Positions 18,331 to 25,779 of a DNA stretch of 64,000 nucleotides are shown piece by piece (position 1 is the first letter of the stretch; each line of letters opens with the position of its first letter). The notes below the pieces were generated by a model. It saw nothing but the letters and a program-made list of their open reading frames with translations, searched no databases and had not been told where the DNA came from. A program made the position numbers and the translations under genes. Source of the DNA: an uncultured Bacillota bacterium (GTDB lineage Bacteria; Bacillota; Clostridia; Christensenellales; UBA1242); NCBI GenBank assembly GCA_900544595.1, contig UQVQ01000002.1, positions 102,245-166,244 of the forward strand, given 5' to 3'.

Positions 18331-19596
18331 TTAATTTTTTATAATTTTTTTTATATCTTCTGAAATTAGCAACTTTTTCTTGTTTAATTCACTTGCTAGT
18401 TTGTCTAATGTGCCACGATTTTCAATTAGTATTTGTTTTACTTGTGCATAACTCTTTTCTAATTCATCATTAATGGATTTGTTTTGAAAAAATTTTTGCA
18501 ATTCAGACACTTCGAAAGAAAAATACGAAGAACATTTGTCAAATCCATTTCCAGCATATTCAATGATAATTCTTTTTACCACTTCGACAGCTCTTTCAAT
18601 ATCTGATGAACAGCCAGCATCAAGTGTGCCGTATTTTATTTCAGTGGCACATTTTCCACCAAGCAAACATAATACTCTATTTTTCATGGATTTAACAGAC
18701 TGCCAATAGCTTTCATCTCTGTAATATGCTGTAAAGCCACCAATTGATGAACCTTCATGCCCACCAATAGAAATCATTGTTACACTTTCTGGTTCCAAAA
18801 TTTCGGCAATCAAAGCATGCCCAGCTTCATGATAAGCAGTTTGTTCATTGTCCTCACAAGTTCCATTTTTTATTGTTTCAGGAGCATTGTAAATAGTTCT
18901 AATACAAGCTCTTATAATATCATCAAACTCAATTTTATCTTTATTCTCAAATCCCGCATAAATTCCAGCTTGGTTTATTATTGTTTCAAGTTCCGCACAA
19001 GACCTGCCATTTAAAATTCGTGCTAACTGCTTAACATCTAGATTAGCAACTGCATTCTTTCCACTAAGGTAATGCTTGATTATCATTTCAGCATCTATCC
19101 CTTTTGGTGCTTTGATTTCAATACTAGTATCAAACCTTCCAGCTCTTAGCAAAGAATCAGGGACTAAACACAAATCATTTGCGGTTGCAATCACAAATAC
19201 TTCAGAAGATTTAACATCATCAATACACGATTGAATAGTTACATATTCTTCTGCATTCTTATGGTCTTTGTCTTCGTTTGCAAACTTATCAAAATCATCT
19301 AACAAAACTAATGACGGAGCATTGTTTTTTGCATCTTCAAAAGTTTTTTTGATGAATTTAATAAATTCATCATCTGGCAAATTTTTTCTGCAAACATAAC
19401 ATTTTTTACCACATTCTTCAATAAACGAATTAGCAATCAATGTTTTGCCTACACCGGGTTCTCCATAAAGTAATAAACCTTTTGGAATTTTGACACCCAA
19501 TTTTTGATACTTATCACTATTTTTTATTACATCACAAATTCTTGCAATTTCTAACTTAATAGCATCATATCCAATAACCTTTTCAAAACCATTCAT
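18331..19596 (-). CDS. Soluble FtsH-like AAA+ zinc metalloprotease
   Basis: A 421-aa protein with both FtsH domains but no membrane segment. AAA+ part: Walker A GEPGVGKT (45-52), Walker B LVLLDDFD (96-103) in which the usual catalytic Glu is Asp, sensor 1 ATAN (137-140), arginine fingers in LLRAGRFD (149-156). M41 peptidase part: HEAGH (256-260) and third zinc ligand Asp in GCSSDIERA (about 332). Typical FtsH is 600-700 aa with two N-terminal helices, so this is a trimmed cytoplasmic form. It is the first gene of a five-gene operon with the WYL and DUF262 genes. In defence systems such a protease could degrade an inhibitor or activate an effector; this is inference. AAAGGAGGTATT precedes the ATG. 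Confidence 0.85.
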   Translation of the reverse strand: MNGFEKVIGYDAIKLEIARICDVIKNSDKYQKLGVKIPKGLLLYGEPGVGKTLIANSFIEECGKKCYVCRKNLPDDEFIKFIKKTFEDAKNNAPSLVLLDDFDKFANEDKDHKNAEEYVTIQSCIDDVKSSEVFVIATANDLCLVPDSLLRAGRFDTSIEIKAPKGIDAEMIIKHYLSGKNAVANLDVKQLARILNGRSCAELETIINQAGIYAGFENKDKIEFDDIIRACIRTIYNAPETIKNGTCEDNEQTAYHEAGHALIAEILEPESVTMISIGGHEGSSIGGFTAYYRDESYWQSVKSMKNRVLCLLGGKCATEIKYGTLDAGCSSDIERAVEVVKRIIIEYAGNGFDKCSSYFSFEVSELQKFFQNKSINDELEKSYAQVKQILIENRGTLDKLASELNKKKLLISEDIKKIIKN

Positions 19597-19916
19597 ATAA
19601 TACCTCCTTTGGTTTTCAATTGCATTATACCAAAATGGGTGTACTAAAAATCGGACAACGATAATGAATTTTTATTTTTTTCGATAACACCTCCTAATCA
19701 AAATTTTTCAACACTACATATGTAATGTTTGAATAGTTAGTATAAACTGCATAATTTGAGAGAATAATTAACTTAAATTATATTAATCGCGCAAACATTA
19801 TACCATAACTGATTGAATAATTATATCATTTTGTCAAAGATTTACAAATTTTATAATAATAGCTCAATCAGTTATTTTACATACTCGTTTTAAAATATAT
19901 GTAAGGAGCAATCATT
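19597..19916. promoter_or_regulatory. Divergent promoter region of the FtsH-like operon and XRE gene
   Basis: A reverse TATAAT box (near 19624-19629) serves the FtsH operon. On the forward strand TTGTCA (19831-19836) with a TATAAT-like box about 16 nt on serves the XRE gene. An exact inverted repeat AACTGATTGA (19807-19816) / TCAATCAGTT (19864-19873) brackets that forward promoter and is a likely XRE operator. Confidence 0.6.
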
Positions 19917-20231
19917 ATGGAAAAAATCACTTATGACGATGTTATAACTAGAATGGGGTATTTTAGAAATAAGGCAAATTTGTCTATGAGAGAAACCAGC
20001 TTGCAACTAGGATACAACCCACAATTTATGTCCACAATTGAGAATAAAACAATAAAATTAAAGGTAAAAACTCTTTTGGAATTTTGTGACCTAGTAGATA
20101 TTACTCCACAAGATTTTTTCTATATGGGGGAACACTATAACAAAGAAGATAAAAATGTTTTAGATTTATATAACCATTTAACAGATGATAATAAACAAAC
20201 AATATTAGATTTAATGAAAAAGTTGAAATAA
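19917..20231 (+). CDS. XRE-family HTH regulator
   Basis: A 104-aa protein with a Cro/C1-type helix-turn-helix (about residues 14-65: RNKANLSMRETSLQLGYNP, then FMSTIENKTIKLKVKTLLEF) and a short C-terminal helix. It is divergent from the FtsH-like operon and is the only forward gene in this part of the island. TAAGGAG precedes the ATG by the usual distance. The inverted repeat around its own promoter suggests autoregulation; control of the neighbouring operon is likely but inferred. The direct-repeat copy B begins at the base after its stop. Confidence 0.8.
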   Translation: MEKITYDDVITRMGYFRNKANLSMRETSLQLGYNPQFMSTIENKTIKLKVKTLLEFCDLVDITPQDFFYMGEHYNKEDKNVLDLYNHLTDDNKQTILDLMKKLK

Positions 20232-20232
20232 C

Positions 20233-20291
20233 AAAAAATAACTCAACAAAAATTGAGTTATTTTCTATATAAGTTATTAAATTTTATTTAT
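20233..20291. repeat. 59-bp direct repeat, copy B
   Basis: Partner of 14762-14820. Here the hairpin is AATAACTCAAC / TTGAGTTATT, directly after the XRE stop, where it serves as a terminator. Confidence 0.8.
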
Positions 20292-20307
20292 CTCTTATAC
20301 TGAGATT

Positions 20308-20679
20308 TTATAAATTCACCATAATACTTTTTACTCTTGGCATAAAAACATTGTATATATTCACAAGTTCGTTTGCCACCTTTTCTACATCAAGGTCAAA
20401 ATCATAATTTGTATAGTTTGTTGTATCAAATCGTGGGTCGTTTAATCGGCGAGGGCTTGGTTTTTTGTAATACTTTCCAAATCTACCAATTCTTGTTGCT
20501 ATTTTTTCGTTATTTCTATCCCAAATAAGTTCATAACCAATTTCGTTTTCAATCTCTTTTTTATGCGAATAAAGTCTGTCATAAATAGTTTTTGCGGCTA
20601 TACTTGGAAAAAAAACGCAAATATCTTTTAAATATCCACTTACAACTCTTGTGTTTACCATAATTTTATTGAATGACAA
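20308..20679 (-). pseudogene. DUF4268-like domain, second tandem copy (frame-shifted)
   Basis: A 123-codon frame that begins only at a TTG. It reads IYDRLYSHKKEIENEIGYEL and WDRNNEKIATRIGRFGKYY, matching the DUF4268 pattern, followed by RLNDPRFDTTNYTNYDFDLD. It is nearly the same as the copy at 20766-21200. Its natural N-terminal part (FFDKLAQCFKENYPDFFVKY) is in frame upstream but is cut from the preceding copy by a one-base deletion (GATTTC in copy 1, GTTTC here, near 20785). It is therefore the back half of a broken repeat protein rather than a separate gene. Confidence 0.6.
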
Positions 20680-20765
20680 ATCACTTGTTTTACGAACATC
20701 AAAATGCTCGCAATTATTTTTATATTTTACAAAGAAATCAGGGTAATTTTCTTTAAAACATTGTG

Positions 20766-21200
20766 CTAATTTATCAAAGAAACTCTTCTTATCTTTTCTT
20801 TATCTCTCATTTCAGAAACCTCTATTCCTAAAATACTTTTTACTCTTGGCATAAAAACATTATATATATTCACAAGTTCGTTTGCTACCTTTTTCACATC
20901 AAGGTCAAAATCGTAATTTGTATAGTTTGTTGTATCAAAACGTGGGTCATTTAATCGGCGAGAGCCTTTTTCTGTATAATACTTTCCAAATCTACCAATT
21001 CTTGTTGCTATTTTTTCGTTATTTCTATCCCAAATAAGTTCATAACCAATTTGTTTTTCAATCTCTTTTTTATACAAATAAAGTTTGTCGTAAATAGTTT
21101 TTGCATCTTTATCTCCAAGATACACACAAATATCGTGCAAACAAGCATAACGGTCAACTCTTACATTTACCATAATTTTACTAAATGTCAAATCGTTCAT
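20766..21200 (-). CDS. DUF4268-like domain protein, first tandem copy
   Basis: A 144-aa frame from ATG 21200. The reading frame is open upstream to 21338 without a start codon (IEVSEIRDEEKIRRDFFDKL and AQYFKENNSDFVVKYENNCG), directly after the TAA of the gene at 21339, so the domain may once have been fused to that gene or reached by coupling. The DUF4268 core is IYDKLYLYKKEIEKQIGYEL, WDRNNEKIATRIGRF. The last 12 codons (after KIRR) are out of frame relative to the next copy. DUF4268 domains occur at the end of restriction- and nuclease-like proteins; function here unknown. Confidence 0.55.
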   Translation of the reverse strand: MNDLTFSKIMVNVRVDRYACLHDICVYLGDKDAKTIYDKLYLYKKEIEKQIGYELIWDRNNEKIATRIGRFGKYYTEKGSRRLNDPRFDTTNYTNYDFDLDVKKVANELVNIYNVFMPRVKSILGIEVSEMRDKEKIRRVSLIN

Positions 21201-21338
21201 TTTGCGAATATCAAAATGCCCGCAATTATTTTCATATTTTACAACAAAATCAGAGTTGTTTTCCTTGAAATATTGTGCTAATTTATCAAAGAAATCTCTT
21301 CTTATTTTTTCTTCATCTCTTATTTCAGAAACCTCTAT

Positions 21339-21941
21339 TTATAACTCTGGACATATTTTTTCCAATTTTGAAGAAGCTGTTATACCGTGTGGATTTGTTT
21401 GTATATCGTTTAAATCTTCATTTTCTCTGTCGTAAATTTCTATACCACAATCTTCATATGCTTTTAGCGGATTTTCACGATGTTTTCTGTATCCTAGTGC
21501 GTTTAGTTGATTGTTTTCATCTTTTGTTATCCAACAAAGTCGTTGCTTTGAAATAAGTTCTTTGATTTTTTCAACATCAAGTTTTCCTTCTTTGCAAAGT
21601 TTAAGCAGTTTGGTTTTAAAATCAAAAGCAGTCGTCATATGTTCGTCTACAAAATGTTGATGAACAACTATTTTTGTCCCACCATTTGTTTTAACTGAAC
21701 TCAACCAATCAAAATCCCTTATGTCTTTGCCTGTCAAACCATAAAACTCGTTGTAAGCTTTTACACTTGCTAAATGTTTTGGAAATTTTGATAAAACCCA
21801 CTCGTCGTGACTTGCTCTATCAAATATCCACTTGTTCGCAACTGTTGGATTATGAACCATTGCTTGGGTATAATCTAGTAGCATTTTGCACCAAGTATCA
21901 AAATCCTCTTCTTTATTCATAAATTTTTCGTTCGTATTCAT
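21339..21941 (-). CDS. Protein of unknown function in the accessory operon
   Basis: A 200-aa soluble protein from the ATG at 21941, which follows AAAAGGAGGAAAG; upstream ATGs lack a ribosome site. No family recognised. Visible features are DTWCKMLLDYTQAMVHNPTV, a Trp-rich middle (NKWIFDRASHDEWVLSKFP), VVHQHFVDEHM with three His, and a KELISKQRLCWITKDENN segment. It stops with TAA immediately before the open DUF4268-like frame. It is part of the reverse-strand gene row 20.3-23.5 kb. Confidence 0.55.
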   Translation of the reverse strand: MNTNEKFMNKEEDFDTWCKMLLDYTQAMVHNPTVANKWIFDRASHDEWVLSKFPKHLASVKAYNEFYGLTGKDIRDFDWLSSVKTNGGTKIVVHQHFVDEHMTTAFDFKTKLLKLCKEGKLDVEKIKELISKQRLCWITKDENNQLNALGYRKHRENPLKAYEDCGIEIYDRENEDLNDIQTNPHGITASSKLEKICPEL

Positions 21942-22011
21942 AATTCTTTCCTCCTTTTTGTATATGAAATATGTTATAAAAATTCTCAATTAAAACAAGT
22001 AAATTATTTTA

Positions 22012-22455
22012 TCATACATTTTTATTCTTAAAATCTCTTATTTTGTTTAATGTTATTTCACATCTGTTCCCACCAAAATACTTAAATAATAAATTCTTTA
22101 ATATTGGTAATTTTGTTACTTCGTAAAATAGAGTTAATGAAGAACAAAATTTTATTGAATCTATAAATCCCAATATTTCATAGATAGTAAAGTCTTTTAA
22201 ATTTAACAAAATATTACAACATTCCAAATATCTATCCCACAAAATTTTGTTTTTCGCATATGCCACCGCTTCTTCTATATTTTCAATTCCATAAATATTT
22301 GAATATTCACTTCTTCCAAGGCCCTTTAATTGTGGGAATATATACCAAATCCAATGTGTTTCCTTATAACCATTTTTTAATTGTTTGATAACATCACAAT
22401 AAATTTCATTTTGTGCTTTTATAAACCTTTCCAAATTATATTTATCATTCTCCAT
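22012..22455 (-). CDS. DUF1810 family protein
   Basis: A 147-aa protein with the DUF1810 framework: LERFIKAQNEIYCDVIKQLK, then THWIWYIFPQLKGLGRSEYS, YGIENIEEAVAYAKN, and TLFYEVTKLPILKNLLFKYF. The family is widespread, all-helical, of unknown biochemical role. The ATG at 22455 is preferred over a TTG just before it. The gene follows the GIY-YIG-like gene by 12 nt on the same strand. Confidence 0.85.
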   Translation of the reverse strand: MENDKYNLERFIKAQNEIYCDVIKQLKNGYKETHWIWYIFPQLKGLGRSEYSNIYGIENIEEAVAYAKNKILWDRYLECCNILLNLKDFTIYEILGFIDSIKFCSSLTLFYEVTKLPILKNLLFKYFGGNRCEITLNKIRDFKNKNV

Positions 22456-22467
22456 CAAAACACCTGT

Positions 22468-22929
22468 TTATTGTTTCAAATTTGCAAAAGGCAACTGTCC
22501 ATATTTGTTTTTAAATTCACACAACAATTCTTTTTTTACTTTTTCAGAATTTTCACACTTCATATACCATATATGCAAGTCTTCATAATTTTGTATTTGT
22601 CCAATTATTCTACCACCGAAGGCAGAAACATTTTTCCCACCCCAAAACTTGAGATGTTCCAAGACTCTTTTGTAAACAGTTTTAGATTCGCTTTTCCCAA
22701 TATATAGAACATCCGCATCCTTCAACCATCTGTTTTGCAACTCATCAATGGAAACAGCGACTTTTCTATCTCTCCATATCTCTAAATTAACAGCCTCGTT
22801 AAAATTTACTTTTCCAAAATCACTAGGAAGAACAATAATATAAACTCCATAGTAATTTCCTTTGCTCTCGTTCAAATCTCTCAATGTTCCGCCAAATTCA
22901 AAATCTCTATCAAAAAATCTTTTAATCAT
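22468..22929 (-). CDS. GIY-YIG-like nuclease domain protein
   Basis: A 153-aa protein. YYGVYIIVLP (about residues 26-35) and DADVLYIGKSESKTVYKRVLEHLKF (about 71-95, given here in parts: VLYIGKSES and YKRVLEHL) fit the GIY and YIG motifs with the catalytic Arg in the next helix, followed by GGRIIGQIQNYEDLHIWYM. The spacing between GIY and YIG is longer than in UvrC. GIY-YIG enzymes cut DNA; a host or mobile-element role is not decided by the sequence. Its start overlaps the end of the Cys-rich gene by 4 nt. Confidence 0.65.
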   Translation of the reverse strand: MIKRFFDRDFEFGGTLRDLNESKGNYYGVYIIVLPSDFGKVNFNEAVNLEIWRDRKVAVSIDELQNRWLKDADVLYIGKSESKTVYKRVLEHLKFWGGKNVSAFGGRIIGQIQNYEDLHIWYMKCENSEKVKKELLCEFKNKYGQLPFANLKQ

Positions 22930-23198
22930 TTTTTAATCTCCTTAAAAAAACAATCTCCTTGCTTTACCTTATATTTTAAGATTAAATCTATCAATTCTCT
23001 CAAAAATAAAATCATGTTTTTGTTTTGTAGGCGTTTTGTAAAATGCGTGATACTAGGAGTATTTACTCCTTTTTCTAAGCACCTTTCACACAAACACCAT
23101 CTCCCATGACAATGATATTTTTTGTAAACGATTTCAAAATCTTCTAATTGCGGTTCACTAAAAATTTCGCCACAACACTTACACTTATATAGTGGCAT
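22926..23198 (-). CDS. Cys-rich (zinc-finger-like) small protein
   Basis: The likely start is the ATG at 23198, giving 90 aa beginning MPLYKCKCCGEIF; an upstream ATG at 23258 would overlap the WYL-HTH gene by 50 nt. Three CxxC-type pairs (KCKCCGE, CHGRWCLCERC) indicate a zinc-binding fold at the N-terminal half. The C-terminal half is helical and basic. No family recognised. Overlaps the GIY-YIG-like gene by 4 nt, so it is translated together with it. Confidence 0.55.
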   Translation of the reverse strand: MPLYKCKCCGEIFSEPQLEDFEIVYKKYHCHGRWCLCERCLEKGVNTPSITHFTKRLQNKNMILFLRELIDLILKYKVKQGDCFFKEIKK

Positions 23199-23208
23199 AT
23201 AAAATGTT

Positions 23209-23499
23209 TCAGTTCTCTCCACTATTTTTCTCCAAAACAGTTGTGTTCGTTGGTACACTTCCCCCTAGAAGTGGATAGGACTTCATGTAACAACCTTTAC
23301 CTTTAATTGTAACAATGTCGCACCCATACTCCCTAAGATAACCAATATTGCGAGCAATTGTTTTTCTATCACAAGAAATCCCACAGAATTTGCTAATTTG
23401 TTCTGCGATTTTTGTTTGATGCAAAGGACAATTTTCCGAACTTCCATATTTTAATGCATCATAAACATATAATATAATAAGTTTTTTGTGTTTTTTCAC
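23209..23499 (-). CDS. Truncated WYL-type regulator (HTH part only)
   Basis: A 96-aa protein from GTG 23499 behind GGAGGTGTG. It matches the N-terminal winged helix of the WYL regulator at 16971-17951 in order and spacing (LIILYVYDALKYGSSENCPL, CGISCDRKTIARNIGYLREY, GCDIVTIKGKGCYM) but stops right after it: no WYL or WCX domain follows. It could be a decayed regulator or a stand-alone DNA-binding form. It is first in the gene row 23.5 to 20.3 kb. Confidence 0.7.
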   Translation of the reverse strand: MKKHKKLIILYVYDALKYGSSENCPLHQTKIAEQISKFCGISCDRKTIARNIGYLREYGCDIVTIKGKGCYMKSYPLLGGSVPTNTTVLEKNSGEN

Positions 23500-23600
23500 T
23501 TACACACCTCCACTATTTCAATTATATCATACCACATGAGACAAAAAGGACGCATATAGTTCTAAAAAAACTTAAATTGGTTTCCATCTTATACATTTCT

Positions 23601-24221
23601 TTAATTTTCCAGCAAATCTTCGATATTACAACCCAAAACTCTTGCTAGTTTGTAAAGTGTTTCAACTTGTGCTTTGTTTATGTCGTTTCTTCGTTGTTCA
23701 TACATTTGAATAGAGCGAAGTTCCACTTCTGCAAGACTTGCAAGTTTGCTTTGAGATAAGCCTCGTGCTTGTCTTATTTTTTTTAGGTTGGTGATTTCAG
23801 ACTTTTTGAAATATGTGTTCGCTACATCAAAAAACTTTGTTACATCGGCTTCGTGCAAGGTTGGATATAGTCTTAAAACTTCTTCAATAGGCAATGAATT
23901 ATTTATCTTATAGAAAGAATATCCTTTTTTGTGTTGGAATTGTGCCAAAACCCAGCCAGCCCAATAATATTTATCTTTGTTTATATCTTCTTTGTTTGGA
24001 ATGGATTTTTTTCTATTATAAATTTCATTCAAATAATCTAATGCAGAGCAGGTAAGATATTTTGGATTTCCTTTTTCAATTTGTTTTGCCACATTGGAAT
24101 TGACAAAGGTGTTCCAAAAAATTGTAGGGTTTATTCCAATATCCACAGCATGCTCAAACATTACACCCAAATTTTCGGATAGATTTGGTAAATATAAATC
24201 GTTATATGATTGAATCGCCAT
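23601..24221 (-). CDS. HTH protein, probable antitoxin of the DUF3990 pair
   Basis: A 206-aa protein. The N-terminal 145 residues are helical (LYLPNLSENLGVMFEHAVDI, YYWAGWVLAQFQHKKGYSFY), and the C-terminus is an XRE-type helix-turn-helix (about 146-206: LKKIRQARGLSQSKLASLAE, VELRSIQMYEQRRNDINKAQ, LARVLGCNIEDLLEN). Its start overlaps the end of the DUF3990 gene by 20 nt, a toxin-first arrangement. It is expected to neutralise the partner and, through the HTH, bind the palindromes upstream of the pair. Role inferred from gene pairing. Confidence 0.75.
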   Translation of the reverse strand: MAIQSYNDLYLPNLSENLGVMFEHAVDIGINPTIFWNTFVNSNVAKQIEKGNPKYLTCSALDYLNEIYNRKKSIPNKEDINKDKYYWAGWVLAQFQHKKGYSFYKINNSLPIEEVLRLYPTLHEADVTKFFDVANTYFKKSEITNLKKIRQARGLSQSKLASLAEVELRSIQMYEQRRNDINKAQVETLYKLARVLGCNIEDLLEN

Positions 24222-24885
24222 CTTTTAACCCCTTTCTCATAATATCCACTACAAATATATCATTGGTTAGTGTCGCCGACTTTCTAGTACCTTTCAAATA
24301 ATCTTCTCGTGCCTTTTCATCTCTTGCTTTTCTTTTTGTAAAGTATTCCAATCTGTCTGCAGTTTCAAAACCTTCAAAATGAAGTTTACTAAATGCAAGT
24401 TCGCTAACTATTACAACTTGCTTTCCAAGTTGACCTAATTCCATAGCTTGACTTAATTTTCTAACAGGAATTGTATTGTTTACAAAATCTCTTGCAAAAC
24501 TAAAATATGAGTCGTCTGCTCTAAACCCAATAACTATATCGTAATTATTTACATCAATGTAAAAGTTTTTGAGCAAGTATTCTTTTGCTTGAATAGATAT
24601 ATCATTGCTCAAATCAAAAGTTCTAAATTTTAAAAGTATTGCAATCCAGTTCAGTATTGAATATCTTTTATCTGTTAAATCTAGAATTTTAAGCCCAGAC
24701 AAATCAATAGAATATTTATTTGCAAATCCATTATTTTCGTTATTACTGCAAGACCACTCTTTTGCAAGTTCCAAACTTTCTGTGCAATAAAATCCAAAAC
24801 CATAATCATTTTCGGCTTTCCCACCGTGATAATATGGTTTTTCAATAATATCTTTTGAACCGTGATAAATAACCAACTTTGACAT
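24202..24885 (-). CDS. DUF3990 family protein, probable ADP-ribosyltransferase-fold toxin
   Basis: A 227-aa protein beginning LVIYHGSKDIIEKPYYHGGK with GFGFYCTESLELAKEWSCSN shortly after. The YHGS and GFYCTES blocks are hallmarks of DUF3990 and correspond to the NAD-binding strands of the ADP-ribosyltransferase fold; the later VIGFRADDSYFSF and LGKQVVIVSE complete the family pattern. Such genes occur beside HTH partners as toxin-antitoxin-like pairs. Enzyme activity is not shown by sequence alone. It is first in a two-gene operon behind three operator palindromes. AAAAGGAGAAGAAG precedes the ATG. Confidence 0.75.
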   Translation of the reverse strand: MSKLVIYHGSKDIIEKPYYHGGKAENDYGFGFYCTESLELAKEWSCSNNENNGFANKYSIDLSGLKILDLTDKRYSILNWIAILLKFRTFDLSNDISIQAKEYLLKNFYIDVNNYDIVIGFRADDSYFSFARDFVNNTIPVRKLSQAMELGQLGKQVVIVSELAFSKLHFEGFETADRLEYFTKRKARDEKAREDYLKGTRKSATLTNDIFVVDIMRKGLKDGDSII

Positions 24886-24913
24886 CTTCTTCTCCTTTTA
24901 ATCTATGCTATTA

Positions 24914-25023
24914 TATCATTACAATGACACATTGTCAATCAATTATGACATTTTCTATCATTACAATGATATATCTGCATTTCAACCAATCACGAATATT
25001 AAATTTATATCATTACAATGATA
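24914..25023. promoter_or_regulatory. Three palindromic operators upstream of the DUF3990/HTH pair
   Basis: TATCATTACAATGAYA occurs at 24914-24929, 24956-24971 and 25008-25023, with start-to-start spacing of 42 and 52 bp. Each is an inverted repeat (ATCATT..AATGAT). They lie directly before the DUF3990 start codon, where an HTH antitoxin would bind. Confidence 0.75.
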
Positions 25024-25611
25024 CATTATGAATTATTGTCTTTAATAATCATATTAAAACCACTTTGTTAAACTTACAAAGTTTTAGGCAGTTCAAGAGC
25101 AACCAATTTTAGTAAAAACATCACATTTGCTGTCAATTGCTGTCATTTTTTCTTATCAAAAGACAGCAAATATTTTCTTATATCGCTAAAAGCCTTTATT
25201 TTACTGATGTTTTGATGTATAGAGCACACACTCTATTTTACTAGAACCCGACATGGGTAAAGTATGGGTTTAGTTACTGGTAATTCTAAAAAGCGCCTCT
25301 TAAAATGTTTGTAGTGTATCAAGTGAAAACAAGTTTGAATTAAGAAATATCAAACTAAATCAAAAATAAGGCATATAAATATCATTAAGCTGGCAAGTGA
25401 TGTCATTCCCTTATCCAAATTCCTTAGATACACTAAAAACGAATTAAAAAAGGCAATGCAAAATGACAATAAGATTTTAGTTGTATATTGGAATGGCGAA
25501 TAAAAAAGCCCAAAGCCCGACTAGGGGTTAGCACTAGTAGATTAGATTTTATGGCATAGAGAAATTTCTCAGTCTTTTTAATTCCAAGTTTACAAAAAGG
25601 AGTTAAAAATT
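25024..25611. other. Non-coding stretch with an antitoxin-like gene remnant
   Basis: No intact gene. A start-less frame (about 25339-25503) reads IKLASDVIPLSKFLRYTKNE and KILVVYWNGE; the phrase DVIPLSKF resembles the N-terminus of Phd/YefM-type antitoxins. Near 25100-25180 CTGTC/GACAG words repeat and can form hairpins. The sequence ACCCGACATGGGT near 25246 is a short palindrome. The rest is featureless AT-rich DNA. Confidence 0.4.
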
Positions 25612-25731
25612 ATGCAAAAACTAGAGATTGAATTTGAAAACGAATTAGATTTAACTTTGCTAGACAATGAATTTTTTGTTGCAATGCTAAATCAGATTAT
25701 GCTTTTCAAAAAATGCGAGGTGCAATATTGA
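25612..25731 (+). CDS. Small 39-aa protein, probably truncated
   Basis: ATG behind AAAAAGGAGTT; sequence MQKLEIEFENELDLTLLDNE then FFVAMLNQIMLF. It resembles the beginning of a small protein often found beside element-encoded recombinases, but after about residue 30 the sense appears to continue in another frame, so a frameshift truncation is likely. No function known. Confidence 0.4.
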   Translation: MQKLEIEFENELDLTLLDNEFFVAMLNQIMLFKKCEVQY

Positions 25732-25779
25732 GATCATGGCGTGTGCTTGTCTTGATACAAGTATTATTTCTTTCGGTTA

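Larger units (their letters stand above)
20308..21338 (-). repeat. Tandem duplication of about 513 bp
   Basis: The segment 20825-21338 is repeated at about 20310-20825. The heads of the two units (EVSEIRDEEKIRR and EVSEMRDKEKIRR) are 513 bp, or 171 codons, apart. Long stretches such as RRLNDPRFDTTNYTNYDFDL are identical in both. Confidence 0.8.
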
